Positions 24,001 through 38,211 of a stretch of DNA of 64,000 bases are shown here, in pieces (position 1 is the stretch's first letter; each line of letters starts with the position of its first letter). Origin of the DNA: Plasmopara viticola (Eukaryota > Oomycota > Peronosporomycetes > Peronosporales > Peronosporaceae); contig MBPM02000098.1 in assembly GCA_001695595.3 (NCBI GenBank), forward strand, positions 1 to 64,000. Reading direction: 5' to 3'. The notes under the pieces were generated by a model. The model had not been told where the DNA came from. It saw only the letters and a list, made by a program, of their open reading frames with translations, and did not search any database. Both the position numbers and the translations under genes were made by a program.

Positions 24001-24730
24001 TTGGCCTGATTGTCGTGACAGACGGGTTGCGTACGCACGTCTTAATGGTCGCCAAAACTTGATGCTCGGTCGAGTGCTGCATCTCCACTTGCCCAATTTG
24101 CATATCTTGTAAGCCACCCATTCCTTGAAATGTCATCAGTTTATTCAACGAAACATCAAAAGCACTAAATTTGATCAGACTTCCCAGTAATCGAACGTGG
24201 ATATTTAATGAGCTCGAGATCTCGTACTGCACACTATTGCGTCTCATCATATCCCCTGCAAACCGATCCCACGCCTTCTTGTCTTGTATCAAAAGTGTTG
24301 AATTGGGAAAAACTTGATTGTTGATGCCGTGAGTGATGGTCATAGAGGGAGCCTGAAAGGTACCAACTTGAAGACCCTCGTACTTAATACTAAATGTGGC
24401 AGGCTCAACTGTCGCAGGGAACGGAGATGCTGCCATGAGACTCATACTGAGATTCAGCATGACCGATTTTTGTAGCGGCTGACTTAGATCCATTCTCTCA
24501 ATGTGCATGACGGTATCCTTAATGGCCTTAGTGGCAATGCGCTTGATCTGACTGAACACGATCAAGTATGAGAGACCAAAGAGCAGCAGTACCATGCCCG
24601 AAATTCTCGCCAGGCGACGCCGATACCACGGCTTCCAAGGCCTTTTTCTTGCGCTATAGTCGCCTTCATCAAGCGTTAGCAAAGGCTGTTGCGCTGCCAA
24701 GCGCTCGTCGGTCTCTAGCTCGTCTTCCAT
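21082..24730 (-). CDS. Large single-anchor membrane protein with LEA2/DUF3712-like repeats, four exons
   Basis: Exons on the minus strand are 24730-23254, 23187-21875, 21781-21514 and 21431-21082, giving 1,135 aa. Introns are 66, 93 and 82 nt (GTAAGT, GTATCA, GTGCGT donors) with consistent phases. The N-terminus is cytosolic-looking (acidic, then RKRPWKPWYRRR). It is followed by one transmembrane helix at about residues 44-62 (ISGMVLLLFGLSYLIVF) and a long, probably lumenal or extracytoplasmic part with many N-glycosylation sequons. At least four modules carry an NP motif in a beta-rich context: VRNPSVTTI, IHNPSVFKVAIGTLSMDL, VQNPSIVRTKLGSLVLNV and LRNPFNESITVTEVDLEL. This is the pattern of LEA2/WHy folds and of fungal DUF3712 proteins such as yeast Tag1, a vacuolar membrane protein. 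The role is unknown here. Intron 1 is in frame and, if left in, fakes a second hydrophobic segment (KFLCYVLLCALSIYV). Confidence 0.75.
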
Positions 24731-24833
24731 CTTAAATTGACTTTTTTTTTCTTCTTTTCAAGTAAGGTGAAAGTCACTAACACGAGGGTTTCATTGAAAA
24801 AATGTGTGGGAAATCACACTCCGACTTGTGAAA
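24731..24833. promoter_or_regulatory. Divergent promoter, LEA2-like gene / MYST acetyltransferase
   Basis: 103 bp lie between the two start codons on opposite strands. It contains a T-rich tract at about 24,740-24,757 and TTTCATTG at about 24,789, loosely like an initiator. No motif is certain; the call rests on gene arrangement. Confidence 0.45.
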
Positions 24834-26722
<1,889 letters not shown>

Positions 26723-27113
26723 GCTGAAAAAGGTACTGGAATTAATCACTAAGTTGTTTTTTTTTTTCGTATTTTGAGCTTACTCACTTCGCACAGTTAC
26801 AAAAATCAAAGCTACTATAAAGTGATTAGAAAAACTACAGATGACACCATCATTCAACATGTTATCGACGTAGGATCGTAGGATACCTTTGACCGTAACA
26901 CCACATTTAGCAAATACACGTATGTTCAAAGTTAAAAGCATAGGAAATCTTAAGAATAAAAAGTTCATACATACCCACAATGCGTCAATACATTTAATTT
27001 TTTTGTTGCATTTGCATGCAAACACTTTGTTCACGTAAAACCTTTACTTCGAGTGTCTACCCTCGACAAACACGTACAAAAACTCGGACGGCACTCGACA
27101 TCGACTACATCAC

Positions 27114-27455
27114 CTACAATTTTCCTATCTTCTGACAGGCCAACTGAAAGTCTTGCTTTTGTGCCGGTGTCATCTCACTCTGCACGGATTGAAAAATATT
27201 AGTAAGGCCACTTCCCTCTAGCGACTTGGAGCACTGGAGATGAATCCATTCCATCAACATGAATCCTTCGACGTGGATAAACATAAGACCGAGTTGCCAC
27301 CCGCCCCTGGCAATGTACTTGGAGCAAATTTGGCACGTGGTAGTGGCGATGGGGGCGACGCGGGCGACAGCTTGGTCACAGCGACTCCACGAAGTGCTCG
27401 AACGCGGACTCGCGTCGATAGGTGATATGTGTGGGAGCTCCATATGAGACGTCAT
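27114..27455 (-). CDS. Small PARP-type zinc-finger protein
   Basis: Single-exon reading frame of 113 aa from ATG 27455. The central part, TTCQICSKYIARGGWQLG followed by EWIHLQC, has the C-x2-C ... H-x2-C spacing and the G-x-L-G and W-x-H context of PARP-type zinc fingers, which bind DNA breaks in PARP1 and related proteins. It is followed by NIFQSVQSEMTPAQKQDF, resembling the end of that fold. There is only one finger and no catalytic domain. Function unknown; nucleic-acid binding is inference. An upstream exon (27495-27755, minus, containing LELPEPNIQNSSQQQ) is possible but not needed. It converges with the MYST gene, 391 bp apart. Confidence 0.55.
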   Translation of the reverse strand: MTSHMELPHISPIDASPRSSTSWSRCDQAVARVAPIATTTCQICSKYIARGGWQLGLMFIHVEGFMLMEWIHLQCSKSLEGSGLTNIFQSVQSEMTPAQKQDFQLACQKIGKL

Positions 27456-28831
27456 TGAAAAGGTTGTCAAATAGATCAGAGCGGAGCAGAAACGTTAAGG
27501 TAGTGTCTGAATACGGAGCTCCAGTTTAACAAAGCAGATTATTGCACAATGATTCGCAAAGCAAAGTGCTTGTTTAGCTTGCTGAAAATGTGATGAAGTA
27601 GACAGTCTTTCTATTAAGTGAGGGGCTGTGATGATGCCAATAATTTCCAGACTTTTTTGTTGTTGACTGCTGTTTTGGATGTTTGGCTCTGGCAGCTCTA
27701 GAAACGGCAAGATGACAGAGAGTAGATGTGTAGTGCGACTGGCGTACCTCATCACATCGCCGATGCTAGATAAACGAGACAGAATAATACGGCTACGTAC
27801 CCAAATATCCTAGAAAACTCATAGAGAGACTAATGGTGGGAGGCACGTGTAAAAACCCACACGTAAGCGACTTTTCCAGCAGATTTTATCTGTCCTCCGT
27901 TCAATTTATGAAATCGTGCCACGCGTGGGACTTAACTGCTGTCTGTAGATGTTCGCTGCGCCACACATATTTACCGGGCTGTTCTTATTGCATCGCAACT
28001 CTTTGATTCAATTACAGATGCTTGATTAGAGGGCGTGCGGAAGCGATTAGCGGTCCGATCTTCACATCTGGTCTCTTGATGCATATCTGTTTTTTGTCGG
28101 GATTCTCTCACAACCACACTACACGCAATACAGGCACAACCACAGGAGCGATGATATAAGATTGCAAGTGCAAGCTTGCCCTGCTGTGTCAACGCTCGAG
28201 CAAATAAAATTGGTGATTATTATTGGCACAAAATCAATTTTTCGTCAAGTTAATCGCATTCTTCAAAGATCGACCAACAAAAAACAAGCGCCGCTAGGCC
28301 CTGCACATATCAATAGCGAATATAGTATGTATGCAATACATGCAATACTTTGTAAGCGATTTGTATATTAGTTAGTCAGTCATGTGGTTTGTCATACATG
28401 GCGTCAGTGAGTACAGGAAAGTGATCAAGTCAATTAAGCGGCTGCGTATATGCTTTGCGATCCTTAGAACCAGATGGCCCTGTGCTGGTAGAGGTGGGTA
28501 AGCGAAAAAAAGGACAATGTTCTTTTAGACTAGTCCATTATAACGACATCCTTTTTATTCGTAGCCTTTCCAACGAGCACTGTCACGCAGCTTGCCATTA
28601 CTATTGCATTAATTTAGAAGGTGCGGCGCGTGTGTGGTAAAGCATGCCACTGCATTTATAGATAGCATCTTGCAGGTAATTTTTACGCTGAAGTAATAAG
28701 TTAATACATATAAAAATTCTGAAGCTAGATCTTAATTCTTTAAGTTGATTGTCAGTAGAAATGCTTGATGTGTTTATCTAGACAATAATTATGTTTTGTT
28801 CTTACTGTAGCTAGTTTGACTTATTTTATAA
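27456..28831. other. Region between the zinc-finger gene and the MITE
   Basis: The first 300 bp may include an upstream exon or promoter of the zinc-finger gene: a minus-strand frame of 86 codons (27495-27755) is open, with a GTACGC donor-like site near its start. Beyond 27.8 kb nothing coding is supported. Confidence 0.35.
28823..28831 (+). repeat. Left target-site duplication of the MITE
   Basis: ATTTTATAA, repeated with one mismatch as ATCTTATAA at 29374-29382 on the other side of the element. Nine bases is the size expected for Mutator-like insertions. Confidence 0.75.
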
Positions 28832-29373
28832 GGGATCCGCCCAGTTCTCGCTAACTTCCACCCAGTCTGCGATTATATAGAACCCCTTACCCCCATAGAC
28901 AACGGTGATTGGCTTAATTTGCCCAAAAATAAATCTAAGGACTGTGACCTCCAACGCTAATGTGAAAGATTGCCGTCGTCTCTAACTCTCTGTCTGTATC
29001 GACATGCCCTGAGTTCTGGTGCTGACTAGGAGCACTTTACGTGGCCACCTGAGGTCACTGCGCAGCAGCTAGAGGAGCTAGAAGCATTGACGGAAGTGAA
29101 CCACGGGTAATGTCGGTGGTGTCAAGGCACACGCTAACACTGTCTGGAGGCATTTTGGCATTGACGCATGCCTGCGTTAGAATACGTGCTCTTAAGTGAC
29201 TACAGCAGAATGTGCATTTAAATTGACATGGGTTAAAAGTATATTCGAGCAAAGCTGCCTCTTGTATATTTTGTCACGATAGATGTATTTATAGCCAATC
29301 ACCGTTGTGTATTGGGGTTAGGGGCTCTATCGAATCGCAGACTGTGGGGGGTTAGCGAAAACTGGGCGCTCCC
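28832..29373. mobile_element. 542-bp non-autonomous MULE-like element (MITE)
   Basis: It is bounded by imperfect terminal inverted repeats of about 90 bp. The left side starts GGGATCCGCCCAGTTCTCG and the right side in reverse complement starts GGGAGCGCCCAGTTTTCG; homology continues through GCTAAC, CAGTCTGCGATT, ATAGA(A/G)CCCC and ACAACGGTGATTGGCT. It is flanked by a 9-bp target duplication with one mismatch. The interior has no open frame of note, so it would have depended on a transposase supplied elsewhere. Confidence 0.87.
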
Positions 29374-29382
29374 ATCTTATAA

Positions 29383-30394
29383 ATATGTGTATGCTCTATC
29401 ATAAATTAGGTGCTAGGCAAATCATTATTTCGTAATTTTATGAGGGTGGGAATATAAAAGCATTTTTTAAGAGATTGCATTTAGGCAGACAAAAGTGGCA
29501 AGAATCTTGTTTGTATCAAGGATACGTTCGGAATGTATCTTGCAATTAGTTAAGGTAAGACGCGTAAATTGCTAGCGCAAAATATTGCGATGCAGTACTA
29601 TCGTCAGGCAAAAATCTGACTTCCGGACGAATTTCTGAAGCTATGAGCGCGATCGTAATTTTTTCCACTTTTACCCGAACATTCAGTACAATTTTTGCTC
29701 AAAAAGATATGGTAGTGGTTTTGTAGCAAAAGCTTCGGCATAAACAAAGGTTGATCTACAAAATATTTATTTTGCGAATGAGTAATGTACACTCTGAAAG
29801 CGACTACCAATAGGCTACTCTTTTATGCCTCCTTTTGTAACGCAGTCGCAGAGGAAAGTTTTTTATGTTGGTTGTCGGACGGGGCTGAGGCGCGAGCGAG
29901 GCAAAGTTGATGAGGAGGAAGAGGTTTTACGCTGCTTAGAGCAAATCGAGAAATGATATTAAACGAGAAGTTCAGACAACTTATTTTTTTTGCTACAGCC
30001 TAACTGGCGGCTCTCGGACATCTTCTGCTACCATCGTAAAGGCTATCATTCTTCTTTACTCCATCTGGCTTTTTGCACGTCCTGGAGCCGCATAAAGAGA
30101 AGAAGAGAAGGACGGGAGGATTTTTAGCCAATAAGGTCTCTTGATTCCAAATGATTATGGGACATCTGAAACTTCCTTCTGGTCTAAAACTGCATAAATG
30201 CCTATTCTTGGATAGTACTACTGCATTTGCATTTGGGTTTTCACTTATATTGCGTAAAAGCCGTTACCGACAAACCTGCCGTTGACGACACTTACGTCAC
30301 ATGACCATCCTTCGAGACAATGCCTACTTTAACAGATAGGGTTGGTTCACTTTTAGAAATTTCCAATAGAGGTCGATGAGTCTGAATATCTGCT
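29383..30394. other. AT-rich stretch without a gene
   Basis: Nothing recognisable. Short frames only. Confidence 0.45.
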
Positions 30395-33300
30395 TTAGCT
30401 TCTGCAAGGGCTCCCGAGTGACTTCCTATTTGGATTCACTAAGCCACCAAAAAGTGTACTGTACGTTTCTCTTGTACTCAAGATGTCTAATGACATCTTC
30501 AGCGAGTAGTCTCTCGTAGTTATCGGCCAACTTACCCTATTCATCTTTCGCCGACACTTGGAGTCATTGCGATACGGCTTCAAGAGTAAAGTGTGTAATA
30601 CTGGGTGCAGCTTCAAATTCTTCGATGATCTTAACTCGTATGAATCTCGCAAAATTCTCTTTACGATCGGGAATGGGCCAATAAATTTTGGCACGGGTTT
30701 CTTCGATCGAGCGAAATTTTTGTGACGGACATCCGTTCAGAAGTTCTTGACTAATAAAGAAAACTCTTGTGGGTTGCCGACACCTCGGAGGTAAATTTTA
30801 AAAAACGTTTGGTTCTTTCTGTTTGTGGCCTAAAAGCCGAAGCCAACATGTGTTGTGTTCCCACGATTGCTTGTCATACTTTTGATGTGAGTTTGGATCC
30901 TCGGTCGAACCCAACGGTCTTTGGCATGTCATGGTCCTTCATATATTCGACTACAGTATTGAAACCACTTTCGGTCTCCGGTAAAACACGACATATCGAC
31001 CCTTCTGCCCCTTAGAACATCCAGAGACTGAAGTAATCCTGTTGGTTTGGTCTGACTAGCTTTGTTGCGTTTAAACATTATGCATGCGTTGACATATCGC
31101 TGAATGGGCGTCGTCGTTTCTGGTCAGTAGTACTTTTGACGCACGGCCAGATACGTCTTGTAAAATCCTGAGTGGCCTGCCCGTCATATAGCTTTTTCTG
31201 CGAATTTTCGGGTCTTCGCCGTCTGGAATATACAATTGTGAAATCTCGTCTTCGCCAGTTTGGTAATACAAAATACAATCTTGCAATGAGGACTTTGCCA
31301 CATCATCTCCGTTTTTCAGCTTCTTGATGATGTACTGTGGGTCTTTGTTCCACGCACGTATTGTCGTTGCAATTCTGCAACTGCAATTTTGTTTGTCCTA
31401 TTTGTCACCACGATCTTGCAGTTCTTAACCGCTTTTAATAGCTCTTGCAAGCTAACTTGGACACTTTTCTCTCAAATTTTGGATTGCGTGGCAGTACATC
31501 AGCCACGGTTTTAAGAATCCATATAACAAAACCTGGAACATAGCGAGACCATTGAACCATCGAGCTACTTTGCGATTAGTAGTCTTCTGTGTCGGGATTA
31601 TCTCAAGACATTTATGATCCCTTTCGTCAGTGAGAGCGCAATCGAGAAGATACAAACGCCATACTTTAAGCGCATGCATTATTGCAAGTAGCTCTTGCCC
31701 ACGAACAGGATAGCTCAACTTTGCTAGCTTCATCTTCTCCCTCTTGCTCTTCCCCTTTTTAAATAAAGACTTTTTCGATCGCAAAATTCGTGGCGTCCAT
31801 TCGTATACCAAATGATTTTGAAAAGCTCGAAAAGCTTTGAACAGGTGAACGCGTCAAGCGACGCTTGACTTCGGTGAAGTAGCGTCGTTGATTGAGCTCG
31901 ATTCTCGAGAAAATTTTCTTTTAGTACTGTCGAAAAGTAGCCCTACAAATTGCACAATGTCCTTGCAGAACCTTGAGGAATAGACTGCTGCGCCGAAGAA
32001 GCACTCCATTTGCTATCTCGTTTTGGAAACAAGCCATTCTGCTACAATTTGAATTTTCTGGGTCCTTTCATCCAACGTAGTCTCGTAGGCATGGGATCTC
32101 ATCCACGCAGAACTGGCACTTTTCAAACTTTGGTGGAACGTTGCTGTTCTCTACACCGTTTAAGTACACGGTCTTAGGGCTTAAAGAGGTCTGCGACATC
32201 TTTGCTTTCTGTGAACTCGTAGATGTCGTCGAAGAAGATTCTTATCACGTCCCTTTAAATTCAAAGGACTTTTGGCAAAGACCAGTTGAAAGTACCCGGG
32301 CTTGTGCTTAATCCCATAGGGGTGACGAGATATTCAAAAACCATTTGGGGTCGAAATTGGAATATCCGGTTCACGCATTTGTGCCTGAAAGTTAATTTAT
32401 TATATTTTACAGGTTTTTTTAATGAGAAATATCATGAATTAAAAGGTAAATTATTTACATTTTACCTCGAAGTACGTTCATGCACGAAAACCAATGACTT
32501 CTGGATACGGCGTCAAATGTGCCTTTCTTACGCGAGATCGTTATCGCCGGCAAGATCATTGTCAGATTTAGCTGACGATTATCGTGCCTAATGCGCCAAC
32601 CTCCAGGCTTCTTGACGCAAAACGTTGGTGCCGATAAGTCAGACGGACTTTCTCGATAAATATCCGCTTTTATCTTCTTGGTCCCTTCTTGGACTATCCT
32701 GCGCTGTTCAAGTCTCTGGAACCATTGGTTGATGGATTTTGGCTTGGCACCAGGCTTGAGAACAATTTATTGTGCAGTGCCTTTTCGTACTGAAGGTGTC
32801 TCGCTTGGAAACTCAGTGCGAAGTACTGTGTTTGCATATTTGCGTAGAGTTTCATATGCCGATTTGTCCTTAAGCAATTTCCATCGTTGTTTCTTGAACC
32901 TCTCAGCTTTTTCACAGTCATGCGGGTTGACGACAAAAAAAGCTTTGGGGTCGTTGTCGTGACGCAACATTTTCAAAATCTGGTGAGAAGAAATTAGCTG
33001 CGTCGCTTCTTGACGGCCATTATGGCCTTGTTGCCGATAATAATCGAAAATCTCGCGGCTTTGATCTCTACGGGCCTTGCATTGTCCAGAAGTCCATCTG
33101 GACGGATGCTAATTATGCGGCTCTAGTCGAATTGCCGCGTGGTGCTCTGTGTTGATGCAAGAAGACATACGCCGTTTAAAAAAAATTACTTGCCGTTCAA
33201 ACATTTCGTCGCGTTACGATTATACCAAAAGAAAGTCTTTGTCTTTTTGCGCATTGTAAAAGCGCTGATCTCATCAAGCCGCTCGGTCACTTTCTCCTCG

Positions 33301-33420
33301 TCAAGCCCAGAACCACGGTGTGATTGAGTTATCGGAGCGCGAGATTTAGCTTGTTCATATCAATCGAACAGAGAATTTTTTTAAAAAATTGGGAATACCC
33401 GCAGCCGACCGTCCGCAATT
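30395..33420 (-). mobile_element. Decayed Ty3/gypsy pol, antisense
   Basis: Running along the minus strand (from high to low coordinate) the expected pol order is visible in broken frames. Pre-RT segment at 32,976-32,767 (HDNDPKAFFVVNPHDCEKAE). RT start near 32,620-32,590 (PTFCVKKPGGWRI in one frame). RNase H at 31,811-31,452 (AKLSYPVRGQELLAIMHAL, then TTNRKVARWFN and GFLKPWLMYC). H2C2-like region at 31,301-31,080 (LYYQTGEDEISQLYIPDG). Integrase core near 31,000-30,790 (KLTSKV, SAFRPQT). Integrase C-terminus at 30,694-30,530 (PKFIGPFPIVKRI, LHPVLHTLLLKPY). Many frameshifts and stops; no LTRs were recognised. Gag and protease are not visible. Confidence 0.82.
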
Positions 33421-34880
33421 TAATATTCAGACAGAGCAAAAGTACGTGTCTACGCCAATGTATTGGAGCAGCATGATCCTACTCGCCGGTCCTCCCTCCA
33501 AAAGAGGCGCTTGCATCTAGACGGTCGAATTCACGAGTCCGTGTTGTCAAAGGACACGACCGAGTAGAGCGCTGCCGCTTAAAAGTCGTCGACATAATCC
33601 GACACAACCGCTGAGGGACCTATTCTGTCCAACTCATCAGCAAAAAAAGAAATGCTAATCTTGTATGCTGAGGTCCGATACAAAGTTATTACAGTGGTTT
33701 GCTAGAAATGCAGTGGTGCTTACACGTTTGGTGATGGTGTGGTTTCATTCCGCAAGTATTTCACGCGTTCGCACGTGTGCACATGTGTAAATCCCTTCAT
33801 ACAACTTAGAATCTTGAGTCGATTTGATAACGTATGATACTGTCCACAACATACAATGTCCTGTGGAAAATGTCGGTGTCGGCCACTTTTGTGGCCGGCT
33901 CAGCCACTATGATTCGGCCCCCAATAGAGAGTAAATTTACGCCATACATATTCAACTGACCGAGGTGATGCCAAGCAGTTTATTATAGCGACATAGAGAC
34001 TTCAATATTCCAATTTGTCATCGTGAGGAGAAGCTGTCCGCAACGAGTCGTCTTGGCGGTACCACGGTACATTACAGCAAAAACCGATCTAGCGTCGCGC
34101 TCAACCAAGTTGACAATGTCTCGTCCTAGTGTTTTAGCTCATTGCTTTTTGTAGCAGTTCGCAGGGCTATACATGCCATCTCGCGCACACGCGTCAAAAC
34201 TATACTCGATACAGACGCGTCACAATTGCTAACATGGGCTATCGCATAGGCTGAGTGACGCGACAATGCATCAGCATAGTGCCGATGACAAATTTTGACG
34301 TGTCGTAGATGACTACAGACAGTATTTCTATATCCACCTTGAACATGTATTTTATTTTCATGTCAAACTGTTTTGAAGATTAAACTTTCGAAATTAGGTC
34401 TCCTTTTTGAAAAGGATTGGACAATGGCCCAGTCAGTCTTCGTATTCTGTACTACACATGTGCAAGTAATCAGAAAGGCCAAATCTATTCCTTAAGTTTT
34501 TCTAGCCTAACGGAACCGGCAAATCCACAATGGCTTAAGCTAAGCTGGGTGCCCAAAGGCCATGCTTAGAATTTAAGCAGGAAAAGCTTTCGTGCTGAAG
34601 ATGTACTTATCTGGATCAGCTTTCTCGTGCGCATCTCCAAGAGCACCGCTCGTTGGTGGGACAATGTCTTTTTTTAGATTTGTCTTCTCGTGCTCTGCAC
34701 GACTATATTCAAAAAATGTGAAAGGTGCTTATGTCGTGAAAGCTGTGTCATCTGACGATTAAATGTGACTGGTGCACTCGAGGGTCTTCAAGGAATAATC
34801 AGTATTCCGGACCATACTCTGGGAGTACTGACCGCAATCAATGGTATGTCACTGCTTCGCATGTGAAATTATACCCGTCG
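33421..34880. other. Unassigned repeat-like sequence
   Basis: No recognisable domain. It lies between two gypsy pol remnants on the same strand and may be part of the older element. Confidence 0.35.
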
Positions 34881-34889
34881 ACCAAGGTG

Positions 34890-35060
34890 AGCCCGCTTTG
34901 CATCGTACAACTCTTCACAATGCTTTGATACACAATTTTTTTAGAAGTTTACGTCTGTGCCGGAATCATTTCCGTGTTGTAATCGTGTGCGATGCGCCAA
35001 ATGCCAGTAGGCTTTCTGACATAGCATGTTGGTAAATACTAGTCAAACTTTCAAGTCTCT
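34890..35060 (-). pseudogene. Second gypsy reverse-transcriptase fragment
   Basis: A minus-strand frame reads YLPTCYVRKPTGIWRIAHDYN followed closely by EMIPAQT, the start of the gypsy RT palm (compare PTFCVKKPGGWRI in the element at 32.6 kb). It is a separate copy, since the same RT block occurs twice in this direction. Neighbouring frames are broken. Confidence 0.6.
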
Positions 35061-37916
35061 CCAAGCTTCCCAGGGTCAATGACGTCACATAGCTCCTTTG
35101 CTAATGCCACTAGAGTGAATGTAGTTTTAAGCTTCTTCAATCCCTCTATGAGGTTGTACGCTAACGGCAAGTCTCATGAAACCACATCTTGGCACTATTT
35201 TATTAAAAGATGATTTGGACTTGAAGAAACTATCCAGAATTGTTTTTTACTATCAGCATTTGGGGCCTTCTTGATGCCCCTCGAGACCGCTGCATCCGAT
35301 AACGGCAAAAAGTGGATTAGTTTTTCAGGTCGTATGACCACAATCTTGGCCGATGGTGCCTTTACGAGCCTCTTTGAGCTATATATGAGTATTTTGCTCA
35401 TTTCAGGCAGAGTATTTAAAAAAGGAGCAGGTCTCAGACTTAATTTTCCTTCGACCGCATCAGTATTCCTTTGTCAGGGTAGAAAGTTAATTCTATCAAC
35501 ATTTACCCGCACGACATCCTCAGACCCTTCCTATCAAAGACAAGATGCTCTCCGCTTTTTTTTTAACAACGTTGCTTGCAGTTTTCTTAAAAAGATTTGT
35601 TAGCCTACTCGGTATCGTTTTCGTGTCGGCGCGATTGTGTATTAGCGCACCAACGTCTGCATAAGCTTAAAGTCGGCAGTCTGTTCATCAAAGCCTTCGG
35701 TCACCACAGTATATGCTGCTCCACATGTAAATTAGGGAACGCGCCCGAATTGCTCACCCTCTTGCCGACGATGTCGCACCGATACACAGAAACGCCGTAC
35801 ACAACAAGAATAGATTGATTCGTCAGCCATGTACCACAAGAATAGCTGCGATATTGATGCCTTGTGAATAAGCCAGTCATGCATAACCTTATCTGCAGCG
35901 AGAGTAGTTTGCGACGGGTACTTAATGGATACCGTACCACTCTACGCACATCGACAAGTTCTCGCCAATAATTTCTCGGCTTAAAGTTAGCCACGGCGTT
36001 TCTAGCATGTATTGAGTGCTATTCTCGATGGACATTACCCCGTGGCTTACGTGCCATTTTACAATATTAATCCGCACAGCCTTAGCTTTGCCATAAGTAA
36101 ATGCAGCATATGCTACTTTCTACGTAAATTGCTCATTGTTATACGTGCCGCTCCACACAGAAAAATAGAGCCGCGCCTAAGTTGTTTTATTGTTCAGTAA
36201 GCCATGCTACTTTTTCATTCAGCAAGCACTCTTTCTGACGAGCAAGCTTAGTGATTCCGTTCCATACCGCCTTTTATGTCGACATCATCAGTAGCGTGCA
36301 TTCCTGGCTTTTTACGTCAAGCACATTGACTGATTTAGTCAAATATTCGCGCCAATAACGCTCACGCTATATAGCTGGACATTAAAATCTCTAAAAGGGA
36401 CTGCAAGGGACACTGCAGTTGTCGAGAAGATTAGTTCAAACCGAGGTGTGTATTAAGCGGGACTCATCAGATACAACACTACATGTCGTGAGTGATTTTC
36501 TAGCTGTGCGTGCTGGCATATACGCATAGGCGGCACTCAAAACCAGGCAAAATATTTGTAAGGATAAGCATATGCTTCATAACAATAACCGCATGGCTGA
36601 CTATAAATTGGGTAAGGCCTAACTTTTAACATGCTACCACTGAGCGGCGGTATATAAGGAAACACTCGGGAACGGCATGGTGGATTTACATTATACCATT
36701 AAGGTTCAGCCTTGACAATGCACGCGGCTTAGCATTTTAGCCCCCGAAAAACGCTTGTAAATGATAGCGTTTGCTGCACACCGTTTAAGTTGACTGAAGG
36801 TATCGTGAGCGCATTCTTAAAGATGCACATGGAGCGTAACGTACTTACTGAAAAGCGCTCGTCCTGGACTGCAATTTTGTAAGATAGTCGATCAGAGGTC
36901 GAGAAATTTGAGGTAATGCCCTTTTGATGCTTTCTAGAACCATTTAAATCGATGGGTTTGATGAGTGAACTCTTGTCTAAAGCCAATGTAGACATCGATA
37001 AATTATTGCACAATTATGCAGACACGACAACGATACAGAGCGTATCTTCAAGAGCGTCAACAGAAACTTTGACGCTTATTATACGTCCATGTCTTGGATA
37101 AGAAGATGTAAATAAACATAATCACGCTTAAAAATGTACCCTGAAGAAGGAAACAGGATAATCATGGCAAATCTTGGAAAAGCTTGTAATGTCTACAACG
37201 TAGCCAAGGTTGTGGTCATACGACCTAAATGTTCCGCTTCCTATTTGTATTGGTCTTACAATATACTAAGAATGCACTAAGTGAGGAAATTAAATTTTCG
37301 ATCTTTGATGGACCTGTGCTTTCTTTTGGTGAAGAAATGCCATGATGTGGTCTGACGAGGCCAGCCTTTGGTGTACAAGTTGATAGAGGTATATACGTCA
37401 TGACATTAACAAACTTAATTCTGCGGGACACGATACCAGCCTTAATCAAGGAAAAGTGCGAGGCAACAACCTCTTTTCATGCAAAGCACGGTTAAAAAGA
37501 GATAAAACCAAAACGTTTCCACGCTGACGTGCTGTGTTAAAAAGCCAACTGAAGTGGCGCATCGTACGTCTTTAAAATGCGAAGACATTCCGACATAGCT
37601 CAAAAGTATGTGCTGCAAATGGTCGTGAAAGTTTACATGACGCAGAGCACGCTTAACTTATTAATTCACATGCAAAGCACTGACACACTACTGCCCGCTG
37701 TGGGCACTACGTGCGATTGGTTTTGAGAATAATTCGTTTTTCCTCAAAAGGTCCAAAACGCCCCGGCGACGCTTAGACATTAGGTGGCAGGCGTAAGCAC
37801 TGTATATAAAAAAAAATCTCGATAGTCGTGAAGAGCACGCAGAGACGAATGAAAAAAAAACTTTCTGGTTACCTACCGGTGGTGCCCCAGTGCACGAGTT
37901 AATTGAGCCTCACGTT
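35061..37916. other. Gene-poor stretch upstream of the copia element
   Basis: Scattered frames under about 110 codons, none recognised. Probably mutated repeat DNA. Confidence 0.4.
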
Positions 37917-38211
37917 TGTTGAAGGTGATGCTGTTGCTGTGTGTAATGTGTATGTTTCTGCATGTAAAGGTATTTTGGTAAGATACCGGTAGGGTACCGG
38001 TAGGGTACCTATATATGACGTCAAACGATGACAGCAGTAGGATGACGTCATATGATGACATCAGACGATGACGTCAGAAGCTTCTAAAAGGCTCTGAGCT
38101 TAGATGTAGCGGTAGCGCGAATTAAGTATTAGGAACTCACTTTTGATTTTACCTCTTCGGTCACAAGCCGTCTACAACTTAATCTTCTGCGCCCAATAAA
38201 TCTTTTAGAGA
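37917..38211 (+). repeat. 5' LTR of the copia element
   Basis: 295 bp starting TGTTGAAGG. It is about 50 bp longer than the 3' LTR because a ACCGGTAGGGT-type repeat and a GATGACGTCA-type repeat are expanded. The shared parts (CATGTAAAG, CACAAGCCGTCT, TTTTGATTTT) are clearly homologous. The 3' end has GAGA where the 3' LTR has ACA. Confidence 0.85.
38016..38076 (+). promoter_or_regulatory. Array of CRE-like motifs in the 5' LTR
   Basis: TGACGTCA occurs at 38016-38023, 38043-38050 and 38069-38076, with a one-base variant TGACATCA at 38056-38063. The 3' LTR has two copies (42300-42307, 42313-42320). TGACGTCA is the palindromic site of ATF/CREB-type bZIP factors. Use as an enhancer is inference. 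Confidence 0.55.
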
